Origin: Phlegmacium glaucopus
Lineage: Eukaryota > Basidiomycota > Agaricomycetes > Agaricales > Cortinariaceae
Length of the DNA: 49,672 bases
Direction of reading: 5' to 3'
Assembly: GCA_015039465.1 (NCBI GenBank)
Contig: MU130477.1
Location: forward strand, 88,635-138,306
Shown here in pieces: positions 20,769 to 32,617 of the stretch (its first letter is position 1; every line of letters begins with the position of its first letter). The position numbers were made by a program, and so were the translations under genes. The notes under the pieces were generated by a model. That model saw only the letters and a list, made by a program, of their open reading frames with translations, did no database searches and had not been told where the DNA came from.

Positions 20769-22266
20769 ATGGATACGAGGCAGGCCCACTATACCGCTAA
20801 TACTATGCAGCTCTTGAGGCCGAAAATCGTTCCATCATGCTTTACTCCTTCACGTAGGGTGTTCTATGCTGGCGTAGCTGGTCTTTCCCTCTGTGGCCTC
20901 TTCACGTGTTGCAGTATTCATATTCGCAATCGCATTCGGAAGGCGAAGGAAGAAGATGTAGAAAAGGGGAGGAGGCATGCGGAAGAGTTGGCCTTCCTTC
21001 GGCGTTCGTTGAGCGACAGCCATGCAGAGATCGGGGAGATGAAGAAGTCATTGACAGTCTGTATGGAGGAAATCGAGAGGTTAAAAAAGCGTCTTGCAGA
21101 AAATGCAAGGGATCTCGCTGGCATGGAGAAACAAAATCAAACACTCGCAGACCAAACGAGAAATCTGAGTGCCCAAAATCAGACACTCGCAGACCAAACG
21201 AGAAATTTGAGTGCCCAAAATCGAAAGCTTGAAGCCGAATTACAAAAGACCAACGCCGAACATCGAGATTCAACCGACCTCCTTCGCGTCCGTACTGCTG
21301 AACTCAAGGGAGCGCAAGCCTTCTTGACCAAGGCTGATATACTCTCTGGGGCGGAGGTTATCAAATTGGTAGATGAGCTGAATGGAGAAATCATGCAAAC
21401 GGCGGCGGTCATGGCCGAGTCGTTCACCATCGAGCAGAAGATCGGTGTAAAAGATGGGGATTTAGAAGAGATGAGCAAGGTATATGGTAGGGCGAGTGAG
21501 ATCCTGGGATATCGTATGGCCGAATTGCTGAAGACTTCGGAACATCACGAAGATCCTATTCTGGTTCAAATGGGACTCCAAACCGCCATGGCTGGTTATA
21601 CCCACTGGGTCATATCTTCATGGTGCTTCGAAAGTCCGGAGGATGAACGCATGCTCAACGAAGTCTACGCGAGGGTGAGGGAAACTGGTAAGTGTTTTCC
21701 CAATAATTCCCAACGAAACAGAGAAAAACGAACTTACCATCTTTTTGACGAACCACGAAGAAGAACAAGCAGTCTCAGGTCGATGGCGACAGCTAACCCG
21801 GACGCACTTCCAACGAATGGTTGCAGCACCAAATTTTGCAAACGACATGGTCGAAATCTTGGCCAACATATTCATCGCAGCTGGATTCAAAGAAAGCCTA
21901 ACGGCTCTCCAAGTTCAAATCGCAACCTGCTTTGGAGAACGAATCCACATAGTCATGCAATGCGCACAGCAGCTGAACAAGACTATCGGCGAAGGAGTCA
22001 CGTCGTGTGACCTGGACACTCTCTACTTAGAACCTGACATTCCATTTGACAGCCACACGATGGACGATAGTTTGAACGCATCTGATCCATTGATTAGCGA
22101 AGAAAAGGTTTTATGTACAACGGATTTGGGTTTAGGGCGGGCAGAGAAAATCTCTGGGACAACGGGAGAATGGCAAGAAGTGACACTGCTCAAACCCAAA
22201 GTAATTTTGCTGTCGAGACTTTTTGGGTTCATTGAAGCCACGCCGCCAGATGGAGGAGCTTTATAA
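20769..22266 (+). CDS. Membrane-anchored coiled-coil protein, lineage-specific family, member 2
   Basis: Two exons (20769-21687 and 21761-22266, phase 1) encode 474 residues. An N-terminal hydrophobic stretch (about residues 31-50, VFYAGVAGLSLCGLFTCCSI) followed by Arg/Lys suggests a single membrane anchor. A coiled coil follows (about 58-185) with two identical 14-residue units containing QTLADQTRNLSA. The conserved domain starts at AQAFLTKADILSGAEVIKL and includes LNGEIMQTAAVMAE. After the intron it continues with EEQAVSGRWRQLTRTH. The same blocks occur in the 42,768 gene and, more diverged, in the 17,801 gene. It lies 660 bp behind member 1 on the same strand, consistent with tandem duplication. 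The function is unknown. Only this member has the membrane segment. Confidence 0.88.
21132..21222 (+). repeat. Two 42-bp tandem units in member 2
   Basis: Two in-frame, nearly identical 42-bp units, differing by a few bases, encode two 14-residue heptad-type units in the coiled coil. The period is exactly two heptads, so the coil stays in register. Confidence 0.9.
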
Positions 22267-22403
22267 GATGTGTCCCTTTTTCTTTCTTCTTTTTGCATAC
22301 GTGATCACTTGTATTTCTGGAGACCGATTTACTTAACGTCCGATTCTCGGGTGTATTGTTTTGCCAATTTCCAGAGAAGTCAGAGAGTACAGGGCCCAAC
22401 TAA

Positions 22404-22488
22404 GGGAGAATCGAAAGTAATCGCTGACAAGGGATTATTGTTACTAACGATACTCCCTTGCCAGCGATTACTTTCTCGACAAAACCGT
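22404..22488. repeat. Near-perfect hairpin (63 bp) bracketed by an 8-bp direct repeat
   Basis: Bases 22413-22475 form a palindrome with arms of about 31 bases and no spacer. The outer arms GAAAGTAATCGCTG and CAGCGATTACTTTC are exact complements; a few mismatches lie near the centre. The direct repeat CCAACTAA at 22396-22403 and 22489-22496 flanks it. This may be a tiny fold-back element or the trace of one. It lies 140 bp after member 2. Confidence 0.75.
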
Positions 22489-22496
22489 CCAACTAA

Positions 22497-23328
22497 ATAC
22501 GCTCGTTGCATCGAACACTGTATTTATGATGAATATTACAATCATACATAAGGGACTAGGTGAACGACTCGGATTACTTACCAACAAAACAACTGAAGAA
22601 TAGCAGACATCAGGCGGAATCCTTAAGCAGGCCTCTTCTTTTTCTTGAAAAGCTTCAATGTCGATGATGTCCCAGTTATCCATCTTCTATTTGAGGCGAT
22701 ACACGCTTTTTCTTAGAATTTAAGCACTATTCCTGTTAACCACGTTGATCCTGAGGCTGCACCAATGTTGACAAACACCCACCCACTGCAAAGTCGGGTT
22801 TGTACCTGCTCAATCTCTACCAACTTGAATTGGGTGAATTGAGAATAATCTCTTTAGCGTGTCCTCCAGATCGCCATCATCCATCCGTGATTCGTGATGC
22901 TAATTGAAAGGGAAGCCTCATTAATACAATTAGCAGCCTCAATCCACTTAATACGAGTTTCAATCCCGACATCCATTAAAATGGGCAAATTCCAAGTAGG
23001 CGGGGGATCAAATATTGCGGAATGTCGAACTACTAGAGTATGTCAAGTGAGTGATTAAAAAGACGGAATGTGAAATCCATGGACCATAAATCCCGACGAG
23101 GTTTCGGCACATCTCAAGGAGCGCCCTCATTGAATTGAGTCGTGCAATTTCGGCCGTGAACTTCTTTTCTTGAGAAATCAATCAGGGGGTTTCCATCGGG
23201 TCTTCGGGCGTGACACAGTCGCTGCAGAGTTGATGCTCTCGCCTTTTATCATGAACTGTTCAAGCGTCACCTGTGTGATGGGTATTGCTTCTAGCAGTCG
23301 AACACTCTGAAAACGCAATCTCCAATTT
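22497..23328. other. Intergenic region, no convincing gene
   Basis: A minus-strand frame beginning at 22683 (MDNWDIIDIEAF) runs about 37 residues to a possible GTAAGT donor, but no following exon can be found before the hairpin. It may be a relic first exon. The rest shows nothing recognisable. Confidence 0.35.
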
Positions 23329-23686
23329 TTAAAATTGAGACAGGGTTTGGATTTCCAATAGACTGATACTGGTGAGTGTCGGAAGATGAAGCAGAGGTAA
23401 GAACACCTTTCGCTGGCGTGGCGACATCCAATCGAGCTTCCTACCTGGTTTGGTGACCGAATAGAGCAAGAATAGCGTCTGTAACCTCACTGGTTTCTTG
23501 AATACGAACGGCAGACATTGAATAGGTCGACATGGCATACCCATTTTCGAATGTACATAGCTAGATGTGGTGAATGTAGTTGAGATCATAGGTAAGGAAG
23601 CAAAAAAATATCCCAGGTGTCGACACTGTGAAGCAATTGTGGCTGTTTGTGGCTGTGCAGATACGCGGCTTGTCCAAAACAAAATA
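23329..23686 (-). pseudogene. Possible relic of an F-box/leucine-rich-repeat gene
   Basis: The minus-strand frame contains SPRQRKVFLPLLHLPTLTSI followed by SLLEIQTL, a pattern like one repeat of the agaricomycete F-box/LRR-type proteins. Upstream the frame overlaps the promoter and exon 1 of CCT8 on the other strand, and there is no start or F-box region. Only about 60 residues look real. It could equally be chance, so the call is weak. Confidence 0.25.
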
Positions 23687-25787
23687 ATGTCCCTCAAAGT
23701 CCCAAAAAACAATAGTCTCCAGCTATTCAAGGATGGATTCAAAGTATGTCTATATATTAACTATCTATACTCACAGAATAAAAACATAAAAACAAAAAAA
23801 GCATCTTCAAGGACTCGATGAAGCTGTTCTACGAAACATTCAAGCAGTGAACGAGCTTTCCGATCTCGTACGAACGAGTTTTGGTCCAAATGGCGCGTCT
23901 TTTTTTCTTGAATACGTCCTAGCGATGATTCTAATGGTATTTCTTTGTTATAAAAAACAGGTCGTAATAAGTTATTGATAAATCACCTTGGACGACTGTT
24001 TGTTACTTCGGATGCTGCAACGATAATCAGAGAGATCGAAGTCGTTCATCCTGCTGCAAAACTGTTGGTTATGGCATCTCAAGCTCAAGAATCAGAGGTA
24101 TGGGGAGTTGTTTGCTTGATCGACTTTATGACGTTGATGGTTGGATTAGATGGGAGATGCTACGAATATGGTTCTCATCCTGGCTGGCGAACTGTTGAAA
24201 AAAGCAGAACATCTGCTCATTATGGGTCTTCATCCAAGTGAAATCATCAAAGGCTACGAACTTGCATCAGAAAGAGCTCAAGCTGAACTTGAAAGTACGT
24301 TTTTTGATTTTATGGTTAGAGTCATAAACATCTAATAGGGAGACACCATCTATAGAGCTTTCGACATACAGTCTACCTTCTCCACTCACTCAAACTTCTC
24401 TCGCATCTGCTTTAAAACCCGCTATTGCTTCAAAACAATACGGTTACGAAGATACACTCGCATCATTGGTTGCTGAAGCCGCAATGTCTATCATGCCCAC
24501 AAATCCTAAAAATTTCAATGTTGATAATGTACGCGTGGTGAAAATCATGGGTGGAAGTCTTGCTGGAAGTAAAGTGGTGCAAGGAATGGTTTTTGGTCGA
24601 GAACCCGAAGGTAAGCTCTGACGATGTTAAAAGTCTTTGAACCTTTATTGATGGCTTTCTTTTCAGGTGTGGTTAAGAAGATTACGAGAGGAAAGGTTGC
24701 CGTCTTCACTACAGCTTTGGATATTGCCCAAACGGAGACGAAAGGGACGGTACTCATCAAGAACGCTGACGAGATGCTCAATTTCACGACGGGAGAAGAG
24801 AAACATATCGAAAAGGTGCGCCATTCGTAACCCCCAACTCGTCCGATCCTAACACTTTTTTTTCGAAAGATCTTCAAAGAGATCGCAGACTCCGGTATCA
24901 AAGTTATCATCGCAGGGTCAAGCATAGGCGAACTATCTCTGCATTACCTCAACCGATTCAACATCGCCGTCCTAAAAGTCCTTTCCAAATTCGATCTTCG
25001 TCGTCTATGTCGAGTCGTAAACGCTACGCCTCTAGCCCGAGTAGGTGCTCCCACTCCAGAAGAAACCGGTTTCGTCGACATTTTCGAAACTATTGAAGTT
25101 GGTGGAGATCGCGTCACAGTTCTACGACAATTAACACCTGGAGATGATGGTTTCGACCCAACCACCCAAGGAGAAAAAACGCGTACAGCAACGATCGTAC
25201 TACGCGGTGCTACTTCGAACCATTTGGATGATCTGGAACGAGCTATTGATGATGGTGTGAATGTGATCAAAGGGTTAATGAAAGATGCACGATTGGTGCC
25301 TGGTGCTGGAGCTACAGAGTTGGAGTTGTCGAAAAGGGTGGAGGCGTATGGGAGTGGGTTGAAAGGGCTTTCACAGCATGGAGTAAAGAAATTTGCGAAT
25401 GCTCTCGAGATTGTACCAAGGACGTTGGCTGAGAATGCGTTAGGTGGTGCTGAGGGAAATGAGGTGCTCAGTCGTTTATGGGCGAAACATGAACAGAAAG
25501 GGGGTGAGGGTTGGGGAGTAGATGTTGAGGTTTGTTCTTCTTTCTTTTTCTTTCTCCTTACTTCGATTCACTTAAAACCTAACTCTTTATTGCAGGCGGA
25601 AACTGACGGTACTCTACGATCTGATCAACACAAAATCTACGATTCGCTCGCTGCAAAGTCTTGGGCTATCCGTCTAGCTACTGAAGCTGCCAACTCAGTT
25701 CTCAGTGTGGACAGTATTATCATGAGCAAACCTGCTGGAGGTCCTAAAGTCCCTCAACAGGCCGGTAATTGGGATGCAGATGATTGA
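23687..25787 (+). CDS. CCT8: T-complex protein 1 subunit theta (CCT8)
   Basis: Eight exons: 23687-23743, 23802-23892, 23961-24097, 24150-24294, 24356-24610, 24667-24815, 24870-25529 and 25596-25787. They encode 561 residues, the usual size for this subunit. CCT8 is one of eight paralogous subunits of the cytosolic chaperonin TRiC/CCT, which folds actin, tubulin and WD-repeat proteins with ATP. Group II chaperonin landmarks are present: SFGPNG, FVTSDAATI (nucleotide loop), VHPAAKLLVMA, a GDATN motif where most subunits have GDGTT, and late VPGAGATELEL. The theta-type tail is PKVPQQAGNWDADD. The start MSLKVPKN fits the family. Intron 2 appears to begin with GC (23893) instead of GT, since only that joint gives GPNGRNKLL. 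It is the most conserved gene in the window. Confidence 0.97.
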
Positions 25788-26144
25788 AAGTGGTGATTTC
25801 TGGATGATATGTTCACTGATTGGATAGACAATCACAATTACCGTAGCATACATTAAAAACGTATATGAGCCAAAAATTGTAATTACGATAAAATGGAAGA
25901 AGCCTTACGGTTCTTGCAGTTTGCCCAAGTTTGGCCCTTGTACCTGTCAAGGCTCCTCTTATCTGCGATCTTAGGCGATCTTGAACTCGGACTAACAGTT
26001 TGGACATTTGAAACCTGAGGCCTGGGGCCTGAGATCTGAGAGCTTGACCTTGACCTTGAAGCGCGTGCCAAGTTGCCAACTTGAAATCGCCAGAGCGCTG
26101 GAGCTCCCACCCACGCCACTCAATCGCCTTCAAGTTATATTTCT
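25788..26144. other. Intergenic region downstream of CCT8
   Basis: CCT8 3' end and promoter of the next gene. It contains short GGCCTGGGGCCTGAG-type direct repeats at about 26,010-26,040. No gene is seen. Confidence 0.5.
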
Positions 26145-28307
26145 ATGGGCAAAGGAAAGAACAAAGCCTTCAAACTGAAAGTCAGTTGTTTATCACATCT
26201 TATAACAAAGAAAAATCAACCAAGAAGAGTTAACGGTCCAACTTTGTAGGAGTATAAAGTACCCCCAGAAAAATATGTAGTCGTCGTAAACGCATGGGGC
26301 TTGCCTGATAAATTGGACATGAACACAAAGATGAATGAAATTGCGGCATGGTTCGAACTGTTGTTGAAGAATGATTACCCCGATGCCCGAGTACGAGAAA
26401 TTTTCTATCAAAAGACAGTATGTATTACCCCCCTCTATAACTTTGACTATCACAACATTTTTCAGTTTCTGAAGAAGTCCTATAAAATTTTAGCATCGCA
26501 CCATCATCGTTGAATTGCCACGGGAGGTTGAGATAGAGAAATACCTCGGAGCATACCACTACTCCCAATTCCATAAGAATATACCCCCAGACAACAATCC
26601 GAGCCGCACTGCTTACCTTTACGAATATCATTATGCGAAGTTTGGACATCCAGGCAACAAGAGTCAGTGCTCCAAAAACACATTGCACAAAAAACTCATT
26701 TTGTTCTGAACGTAAACTCTCCCTCTTTTGTAGATTGGTCTGGTGTAATTCCCCCAAATCATGCCATTCCAGCTGGTCTACTTCAGATTATGAAGGATCC
26801 ATTTCCACGTCCCCATCCGGCTCCACTTCCAACATCGGAAACACCATATGCGCGGCCTGTTCCAGCCAAAATACAATGTCAGCTTGCTATCATGCGCGAT
26901 GTGCCGCTGATCGCCAGCGCGTCAGACAACACAGGTGAAGGTAGATCGATGGAAGAGCCCCCTCTGCCACCTCTAGAGTCTCCATGTGCAGCTCAAGCTC
27001 CAAATGTGGATTCGAGTTCTTTCGACTTACCTCCTACTGAGTCACTCTTTACACCGTACGAGCCACCAAGTCATTACGTAGCACACGTGGAGTCATCAAA
27101 GTCAAGGCTCAATCAACAAGAACAAGTTTCTCCTGAGCTGCTACAAGTGAAGAAGATGGATCCTTACGAGGAAGGTAAGAAATTTACTGTGGTTTTGGTC
27201 AAAAATTATCGGTTCGCCTAACAATTCTTTGACGTTTTTCGTAGAGGAGGTGGAAAGGGCTCTTCTGCGGTCGTTGTCGCCTGTCAAGAAAGATGAATCA
27301 AATGAGGCGGTTGACTTTCTCAATTCATTCCTACCTAACATCAAGAGCGAAGAGCAACCGACTCCGGTATTCCCATATAGTATGTCTCGAGAAGTTTCAA
27401 ATGCGGCAACCCTTGCTTCTGATGGTAAGTAGGATCGTAGGATCTCATGGACCTCAATTGAGACTCTTCGAAACATCACTAGGTGACGGTGATGGCGATT
27501 ATGAGCCTTCGGCAGACCTTCAAGAATTATTCAACACACTGCCTACTGAGTTATCCACTGGAGAAGGTTCGTCAACGGCACGAAGGGATGTTGTCGTCAA
27601 GTCAGAAGTGCTTGATACGGACTTATGGCATGGCGGTATGTTCTGCTTTTCAATTTAACTGTTATTCTTCCACTGCCGGCTCACAGCACTCTAAGACGGG
27701 GATTCTTCAAGTGATCGTAGGGACATTATCGTCAAGTCGGAAGTTGTGGAAACGAAATTAACGCATGGTATGTTGTATATCCTTGGATTCAAACCATCCT
27801 TCAGCACTAAGGCTTATAATCGTATATTTAATAAGATGAAGGGTATTTTCCTTCTGATGAACTTCTTGCTGCTTTTGCGAACCTTCAAGGCGATATCGGA
27901 TGTAATGAACAGTCAATCAAACCGGAGCCACAAGGTAATTATAATACAATTTTTGCTCAAAATGTCGATTTTTTTTACAATTGTTATGATAGGCTCCGCG
28001 TCTGGACTGAGAGTCAAGGAAGAGCCTACCGAAATCCAGTTGTCAGGAAGAATCTCTTCCCTTTCACAACAAAAACAGCTACCTCGCGATCCACGACGTT
28101 CCCTCCTTCCGAGTCGCCCTGAAGATAGAAATTCTGATTCTCAGTTGTCGAGAGATCCAAGAAAACGGCGTAAGGGAAACAACCATTTTATCTGGAAGAA
28201 AAATTCTGATTAGTTTATTATTTTGGGTAACAGCATCTACCATCCTTCCTATAGAGCATGAGAGAAATTTGGAGGACCGTAATGCCGAGGACAAAGGTGG
28301 AGACTAA
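26145..28307 (+). CDS. Conserved agaricomycete protein of unknown function
   Basis: Ten exons join in phase: 26145-26180, 26250-26417, 26494-26662, 26734-27174, 27245-27424, 27483-27635, 27696-27767, 27836-27934, 27993-28169 and 28255-28307. They encode 515 residues. The first 150 residues look folded, with VVVVNAWGLP, HRTIIVELPRE and a conserved W-S-G-V-I-P-P. I recognise the pattern from uncharacterised mushroom-fungus proteins. The rest is acidic and rich in Ser and Pro and ends in a basic RKR-containing tail. Four short segments of the VKSEV/VKEEP/IKPEP type lie in the tail half and look like sumoylation-type K-x-E sites. Exons 6 and 7 both encode RRD(V/I)(V/I)VKSEV and probably arose by exon duplication. 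A nuclear regulatory role is a guess. Confidence 0.8.
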
Positions 28308-28364
28308 TTGTTTTTTTATTGCTCCTATTTCATTTTGTCTGAAACTGTGTGTGTGTGGTGCGTG

Positions 28365-28440
28365 CAGGTTCTATGGTATTTCGGAAACGTTTAAAGATGG
28401 AGGAGCATTGAGACTCTTCTCCGAGGTCTCCAGGTGCCGG
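28365..28440 (-). pseudogene. Relic of NACHT gene exon 1
   Basis: On the minus strand the sequence encodes FKRFRNTI directly after an ATC codon, matching residues 2-9 of the intact NACHT protein after its ATG. Similarity is lost a few codons later. It is the downstream edge of the duplicated promoter segment. Confidence 0.6.
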
Positions 28441-28822
28441 TAATAGGGAATGGTGATGTGTGCTCCGTGGCCGACCTCGGGCAATTTTGGCAATCAATCC
28501 CACAGACATTGTTAAATGATAAGTGTGTGTAATTTAGAAATCTTGCTATTTAACAAGGTGATGAATGTCACCTTGGACCTTCAAAAAGATCGAGTTGACC
28601 AAAGGCTGACTCAAAATTGGAACACGCAAAGTCAAACCCGGGTCGGGCAGAGCGGGAGCAATGCACATGTCACAATACCTAAATTCAGGGTGGCGGCGCT
28701 GTGGTGGAGAGATTCGAGGCCGAGGACTATCTACTGGCGGAATCTACCTAAGTATTTTTTTTGTTCAAGTCGAAGGATCCGAGTAAACTGGCGAGCGATT
28801 TAAAAAAAATGCCACCAAATTG

Positions 28823-29350
28823 TTAGTCCTGTTTCTACCGCGCCCCTAAAACCGTGTCAGAAACTTCTTATGTAATCTTCGGAGCTTCAATTATCGTCGC
28901 GTCGAGTGGACGCGACGGGGTGGATATTTTGCGACGTTTTATATGCAAGGGATATGGAATTAGTTTAAAGAATATCGGGTGAAATTTTCGTCCTGAGCGG
29001 CTGAGTTCTCGTTGTCGATTTCGTTCCTGTGGGTCAGACGAGAGAAAGTACCTTACATAATCATTGAGATTGCCTCGAACTGCTCACCCATTTGCCTAAC
29101 TCTTCCACATCAGCTCATAAGCCCCTAAATTTTTACAACAATGATTATTGTGATATCTTAAAAGTCTTGTTCTCTAAATTTTATCCAACAACCTCTTCCT
29201 CGTTGAGAAAAACGCCGACCATATTTTCAAAGTCCGAAGATTACATAACAACTTTCTGACACGGTTCGGAGGGCGCGGTAAACAACAGACTTCATATATC
29301 GTGATCCGTAGGGCACATCACATATATCGAAGTCTGGCTAGGAGAGACTA
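28823..29350. mobile_element. Intact hAT-type MITE (528 bp)
   Basis: A perfect 8-bp duplication CCAAATTG lies at 28815-28822 and 29351-29358. Ends are TTAGTCCTGT and, inverted, TAGTCTCTCC. Inside are subterminal inverted repeats of about 50 bp containing ACCGTGTCAGAAA and TATGTAATCTTCGGA. The duplicated segment at 33,360-33,385 lacks it, giving an empty site. It is the same family as the outer element at 2383-16948. Confidence 0.93.
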
Positions 29351-29499
29351 CCAAATTGTAGAACCTCGATTCATGAGGGTACCAATCCAATAAATATTAT
29401 CTCCATATATATGTAGATAAGGAAAGTTTGAAGGGTAAGTGCGAAGGGGGTCAAGGACAGATTTGCAAAGCTTTCATCGGTATTTGCTGCCCCTGCTGA

Positions 29500-29821
29500 C
29501 AGCTATTTGCGAAATGGTAGACGTTTTGGAAAATTTCTCATCTGCGCCTTTGTTTACGGTAAACAACCAGATGTAGTATAGCGCAAACAAACCGCCTCAT
29601 TGTTCCACTTTCCCCCACCTTGCTTGAAAATCACTATTGTCATCGCGATATATTGATTGTTGACCCTGTTGGTGACAAGGAGCCTATACTAGATGTAAAT
29701 AGCGCAGCCGCTCCACTGCTTTCCACTCATGCGCATCAATTCTACCTAATTATGGGTATTTATACAAACAAAGGCGCACATGAGAAATTTTCCAAAACGT
29801 CTACCATTTCGCAAATAGCTG
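29500..29821. repeat. Inverted repeat with about 57-bp arms
   Basis: The left arm 29500-29556 and right arm 29764-29821 are nearly perfect inverted copies containing GCTATTTGCGAAATGGTAGA and CGTTTTGGAAAATTTCTCAT. About 207 bp separate them. I find no clear target duplication. It may be a MITE of another type or a source of hairpin RNA. Confidence 0.85.
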
Positions 29822-30464
29822 GAATCAAAAGGTTGAAATTTTGCTCTCCCCGGCCGTGGATGATTTTGGTACGAGGGTGCCTTGATCTATCGAAGTGCCT
29901 TGGATTCTCGCAGCTGCCAGATTTGGTACCTTTTTCGATGGAATGATTTCGATCCAGTACTAGTTAAACTGTCGGTGACGAGGGGCCATCGCTCATTAAA
30001 TGTCCCCAAGTGATTCCCAAACTTCGACTCGAGATCCATGCAAGGAAAATAGGGAGGACAACTTGAAGACCTTCTATATTATTAGTGTAAGATTGATCTC
30101 TCAGTATGAGAGACAATGACCTTTGGAGAACTTTCGGACCAGGAAGATGCCGACATTTCTAGAGCCATGGATGGACATGGGATCAACACAGACGTTGGGA
30201 GAGAGAAACTCACAGCCAAATATGCTTTCACGGCCAACCTCAGAGAAGCGAAGCCATGCTCACAGTGAACTTTGGCTTTGGCAGGATTTTGAAGAGGGTG
30301 ATCCCGAAGGCAGATGTAGAGATCTGTCAGTGGAGCAGCCTTCAAGAGAAGTTTTGATACAGCGTCGAGACCGTCACTATAATTTGGGACTAATATCTCC
30401 CGCTGTGAGGCCACGTCCTCAGTTAAAGACATAAACGACTTGGCGTCAGGTAGTTCAATCCCCA
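29822..30464. other. Unassigned region downstream of the NACHT gene
   Basis: On the minus strand 30465-30082 is open and could hold a further exon of the NACHT gene if an intron begins at GTGAAA near 30,485. Codon content is not persuasive. Nothing else is seen. Confidence 0.35.
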
Positions 30465-32617
30465 TTATGAATGGATACGGATTAAATATTTCACTTGATT
30501 ATCATTGAGAAATGCTAAAAAATATTGAACAGCTAACACATACTCGTCGTTTGGATTACCCATATTTCGAAAGCATTCAAGCGCGGCATGAGCATAAACT
30601 ATACCATCTACATGGTATTTGCCAGACCTATTTTTATCCTCGAAAAATTCGATAAGTAAATGTCGATATGGTTCCTCATCAACCAGATAAACGGGATATT
30701 CTACTCCCTGAGGGGGAAAAATGACAGGGACTCGAGAGGTTCCTGAAATCAGAGAGAACCAGGACGAATTCCACGGAAAAGGAAAGAATATCAGCCCCGC
30801 AATATCAACGTTGCTTCCGTTAAGTTTATATTCATCGAGCTTTGTAGTGAGATATTGGTCCAAAAGCAATCGGAAGCGGCTCGAGAGTTCTTTAGCCCCC
30901 GTGTCAGCCTGAGATTCATGGATTAATTTCGAAGTGAAGAATATCCATAGGGACATAACAGACCTTGTACAGCCAGTCAAATAAAAGCGGGATGGGATAA
31001 TACCAGAGGCGCTCCTTGATTTCACACAACGGCTGAAGGTCAGAGACTTGCATGAGATCGTTTTTGAGATTGGCAGAGTCCGTTGAAGCTCGAGGACAGT
31101 GATATAAGAAAGAAAATTCTAAGTATTCTTGAGCAGATCCTTCCGACCGTTGGGGACTTCGCTCTATTGCATTTATGGACGGCGTACTGACATGACGTAG
31201 GCACTGCTGGGTTAGATCCGTATGAAATGCCTCTTCGTCAATATAATACCTTGCAGATCGTAGTGTGTCAACAAGGAAATCTTGTAGGGAAGCGTGGATC
31301 ACTTTGATCGACAATTCACTTGTCCTGGGTGGAGGAATATAAAGGATAGAGTGGAGTTCGGATAAGCAAAGGTGGACATCTTCTTCGTCCAAACCAAGTA
31401 GATCTGCCACAAAACTTGGCGTGACTGTCTGGGTGTATGCCCGGAGCCGGAAAAACAAAAATCCGAATATCTTTAGCGTACTGGCCCAATCGTCAACGCA
31501 GGAGAGGATATGGCTATACAATGCATCCAATTCTTTGTACGGCATGTCGCCGTCAACAGGTATTAACCCTATGATAACGTCCAACCGCTTCATGGGCCGA
31601 TGATTAGGAGAATCCAGATATTTCATGACAGTCGAAGCGTAAATAAACTGGCCCGAAGACTTTCGGACCAGCCGATCAATGATCTCCGCAGGTGGCCAGG
31701 ACTTGGGAATATAGACTGCAAGTGGGTGGTTCTCTTTAATTTCCTCGAATCGACTAAGGAGAAATACCTTGATGTCGGCGTCTGGTTCGTACGAGTCGTC
31801 TAAGACAATGTGATGAGAGGCGTGATGTTTGTTCAGAAGATTGAAGGCATTCCGAATATGTGGCTCAGGACGGCTGGCGACGAGAAGGATGAGTGGGACT
31901 GGGATGCTAAGAAGAGCTGTCGCAAGTAGACGGATGATGGAGGATTGAATGACAGGACCATGACATTCGTCAAGACCGTCTATAACGATAAGCCTTGGCC
32001 ATTTCTTCCTAACGGCCGGATTGACAACGGCACATGCGTTTTTCAAAGGCTGGATGATGAGCGATTCTATTTGGGTGTCCAAAGACTTGTCAAATACCGC
32101 AGGGTCGCTTTGGACGGCGGCTTCAACGTATGTTCGAGTCGCTGGAATGGAAAGGGCAAGCTGATATGCAATTGACGCAATCAGATGTTTCTCACTATTC
32201 CGTGATTGGGATGACCTAGAAAAGAAAAAACTGGCGACGAGGAGGCCCAACTTTGCGCAAATCTCCGCAATTGTTTGAACGATAGCTGATTTTCCAGCTC
32301 CCGCAGACCCATAAAGCCACAAAACATCCTCTAATTCGTCGATGTTTTGTATCCACTGCATAATTTCTGCTAGGACGGCCTTACGGGTATTTGGATGGCA
32401 TTTGGGTGCATCGAAACGTTCTCCGGAGTCATGGAAAGCGCCAGTCGCGGTATTTGCATGGAGAATCTTGAAGCCTGTTCAGCATTAGATACGATTTTCA
32501 GGTTATCTAAACGTTTAAAATGAGTAGGAACTCGAACTGACCTTTTGATGTGGGTGGTGCAGTGGTCTGTACGAATGTGCCACCTTGGATGATGGTGTTT
32601 CGGAACCGTTTAAACAT
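30465..32617 (-). CDS. NACHT-domain NTPase (STAND-type fungal protein)
   Basis: Three exons (32617-32542, 32474-30964 and 30908-30465) encode 676 residues. The N-terminal segment has the family pattern AFHDSGERFDAPKCHPNTR. The NACHT NTPase follows with Walker A GSAGAGKS (residues 81-88), Walker B LIVIDGLDEC (187-196) and a sensor-type ASRPEPHIR. A winged-helix-like region and a C-terminal part without recognised repeats complete it. STAND NTPases switch between ADP- and ATP-bound states and are linked in fungi to non-self recognition and cell-death control. No effector domain (HET, patatin, HeLo-like) is visible at the N-terminus. The start ATG follows the promoter that is duplicated at 28,365. 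The 3' end is uncertain. Confidence 0.9.

Larger units (their letters stand above)
28365..29475. repeat. Duplicated NACHT promoter region, copy A (with MITE)
   Basis: This stretch matches 32,585-33,435 over several blocks: GTTTCGGAAACGTTTAAA-like sequence near 28,375, a GAAATCTTGCTATTTAACAAGG block, CAAATTGGAACACGCAA-like sequence, GTTCAAGTCGAAGGATCCGA and TAGAACCTCGATTCAT. Its left end includes a broken copy of NACHT exon 1 in which the start codon reads ATC. The MITE at 28,823-29,350 interrupts it. No intact gene depends on this copy. Confidence 0.8.

Noticed and set aside
29620..29946. 108-codon plus-strand frame
   Set aside because: It runs across one arm of the inverted repeat and has no family resemblance.
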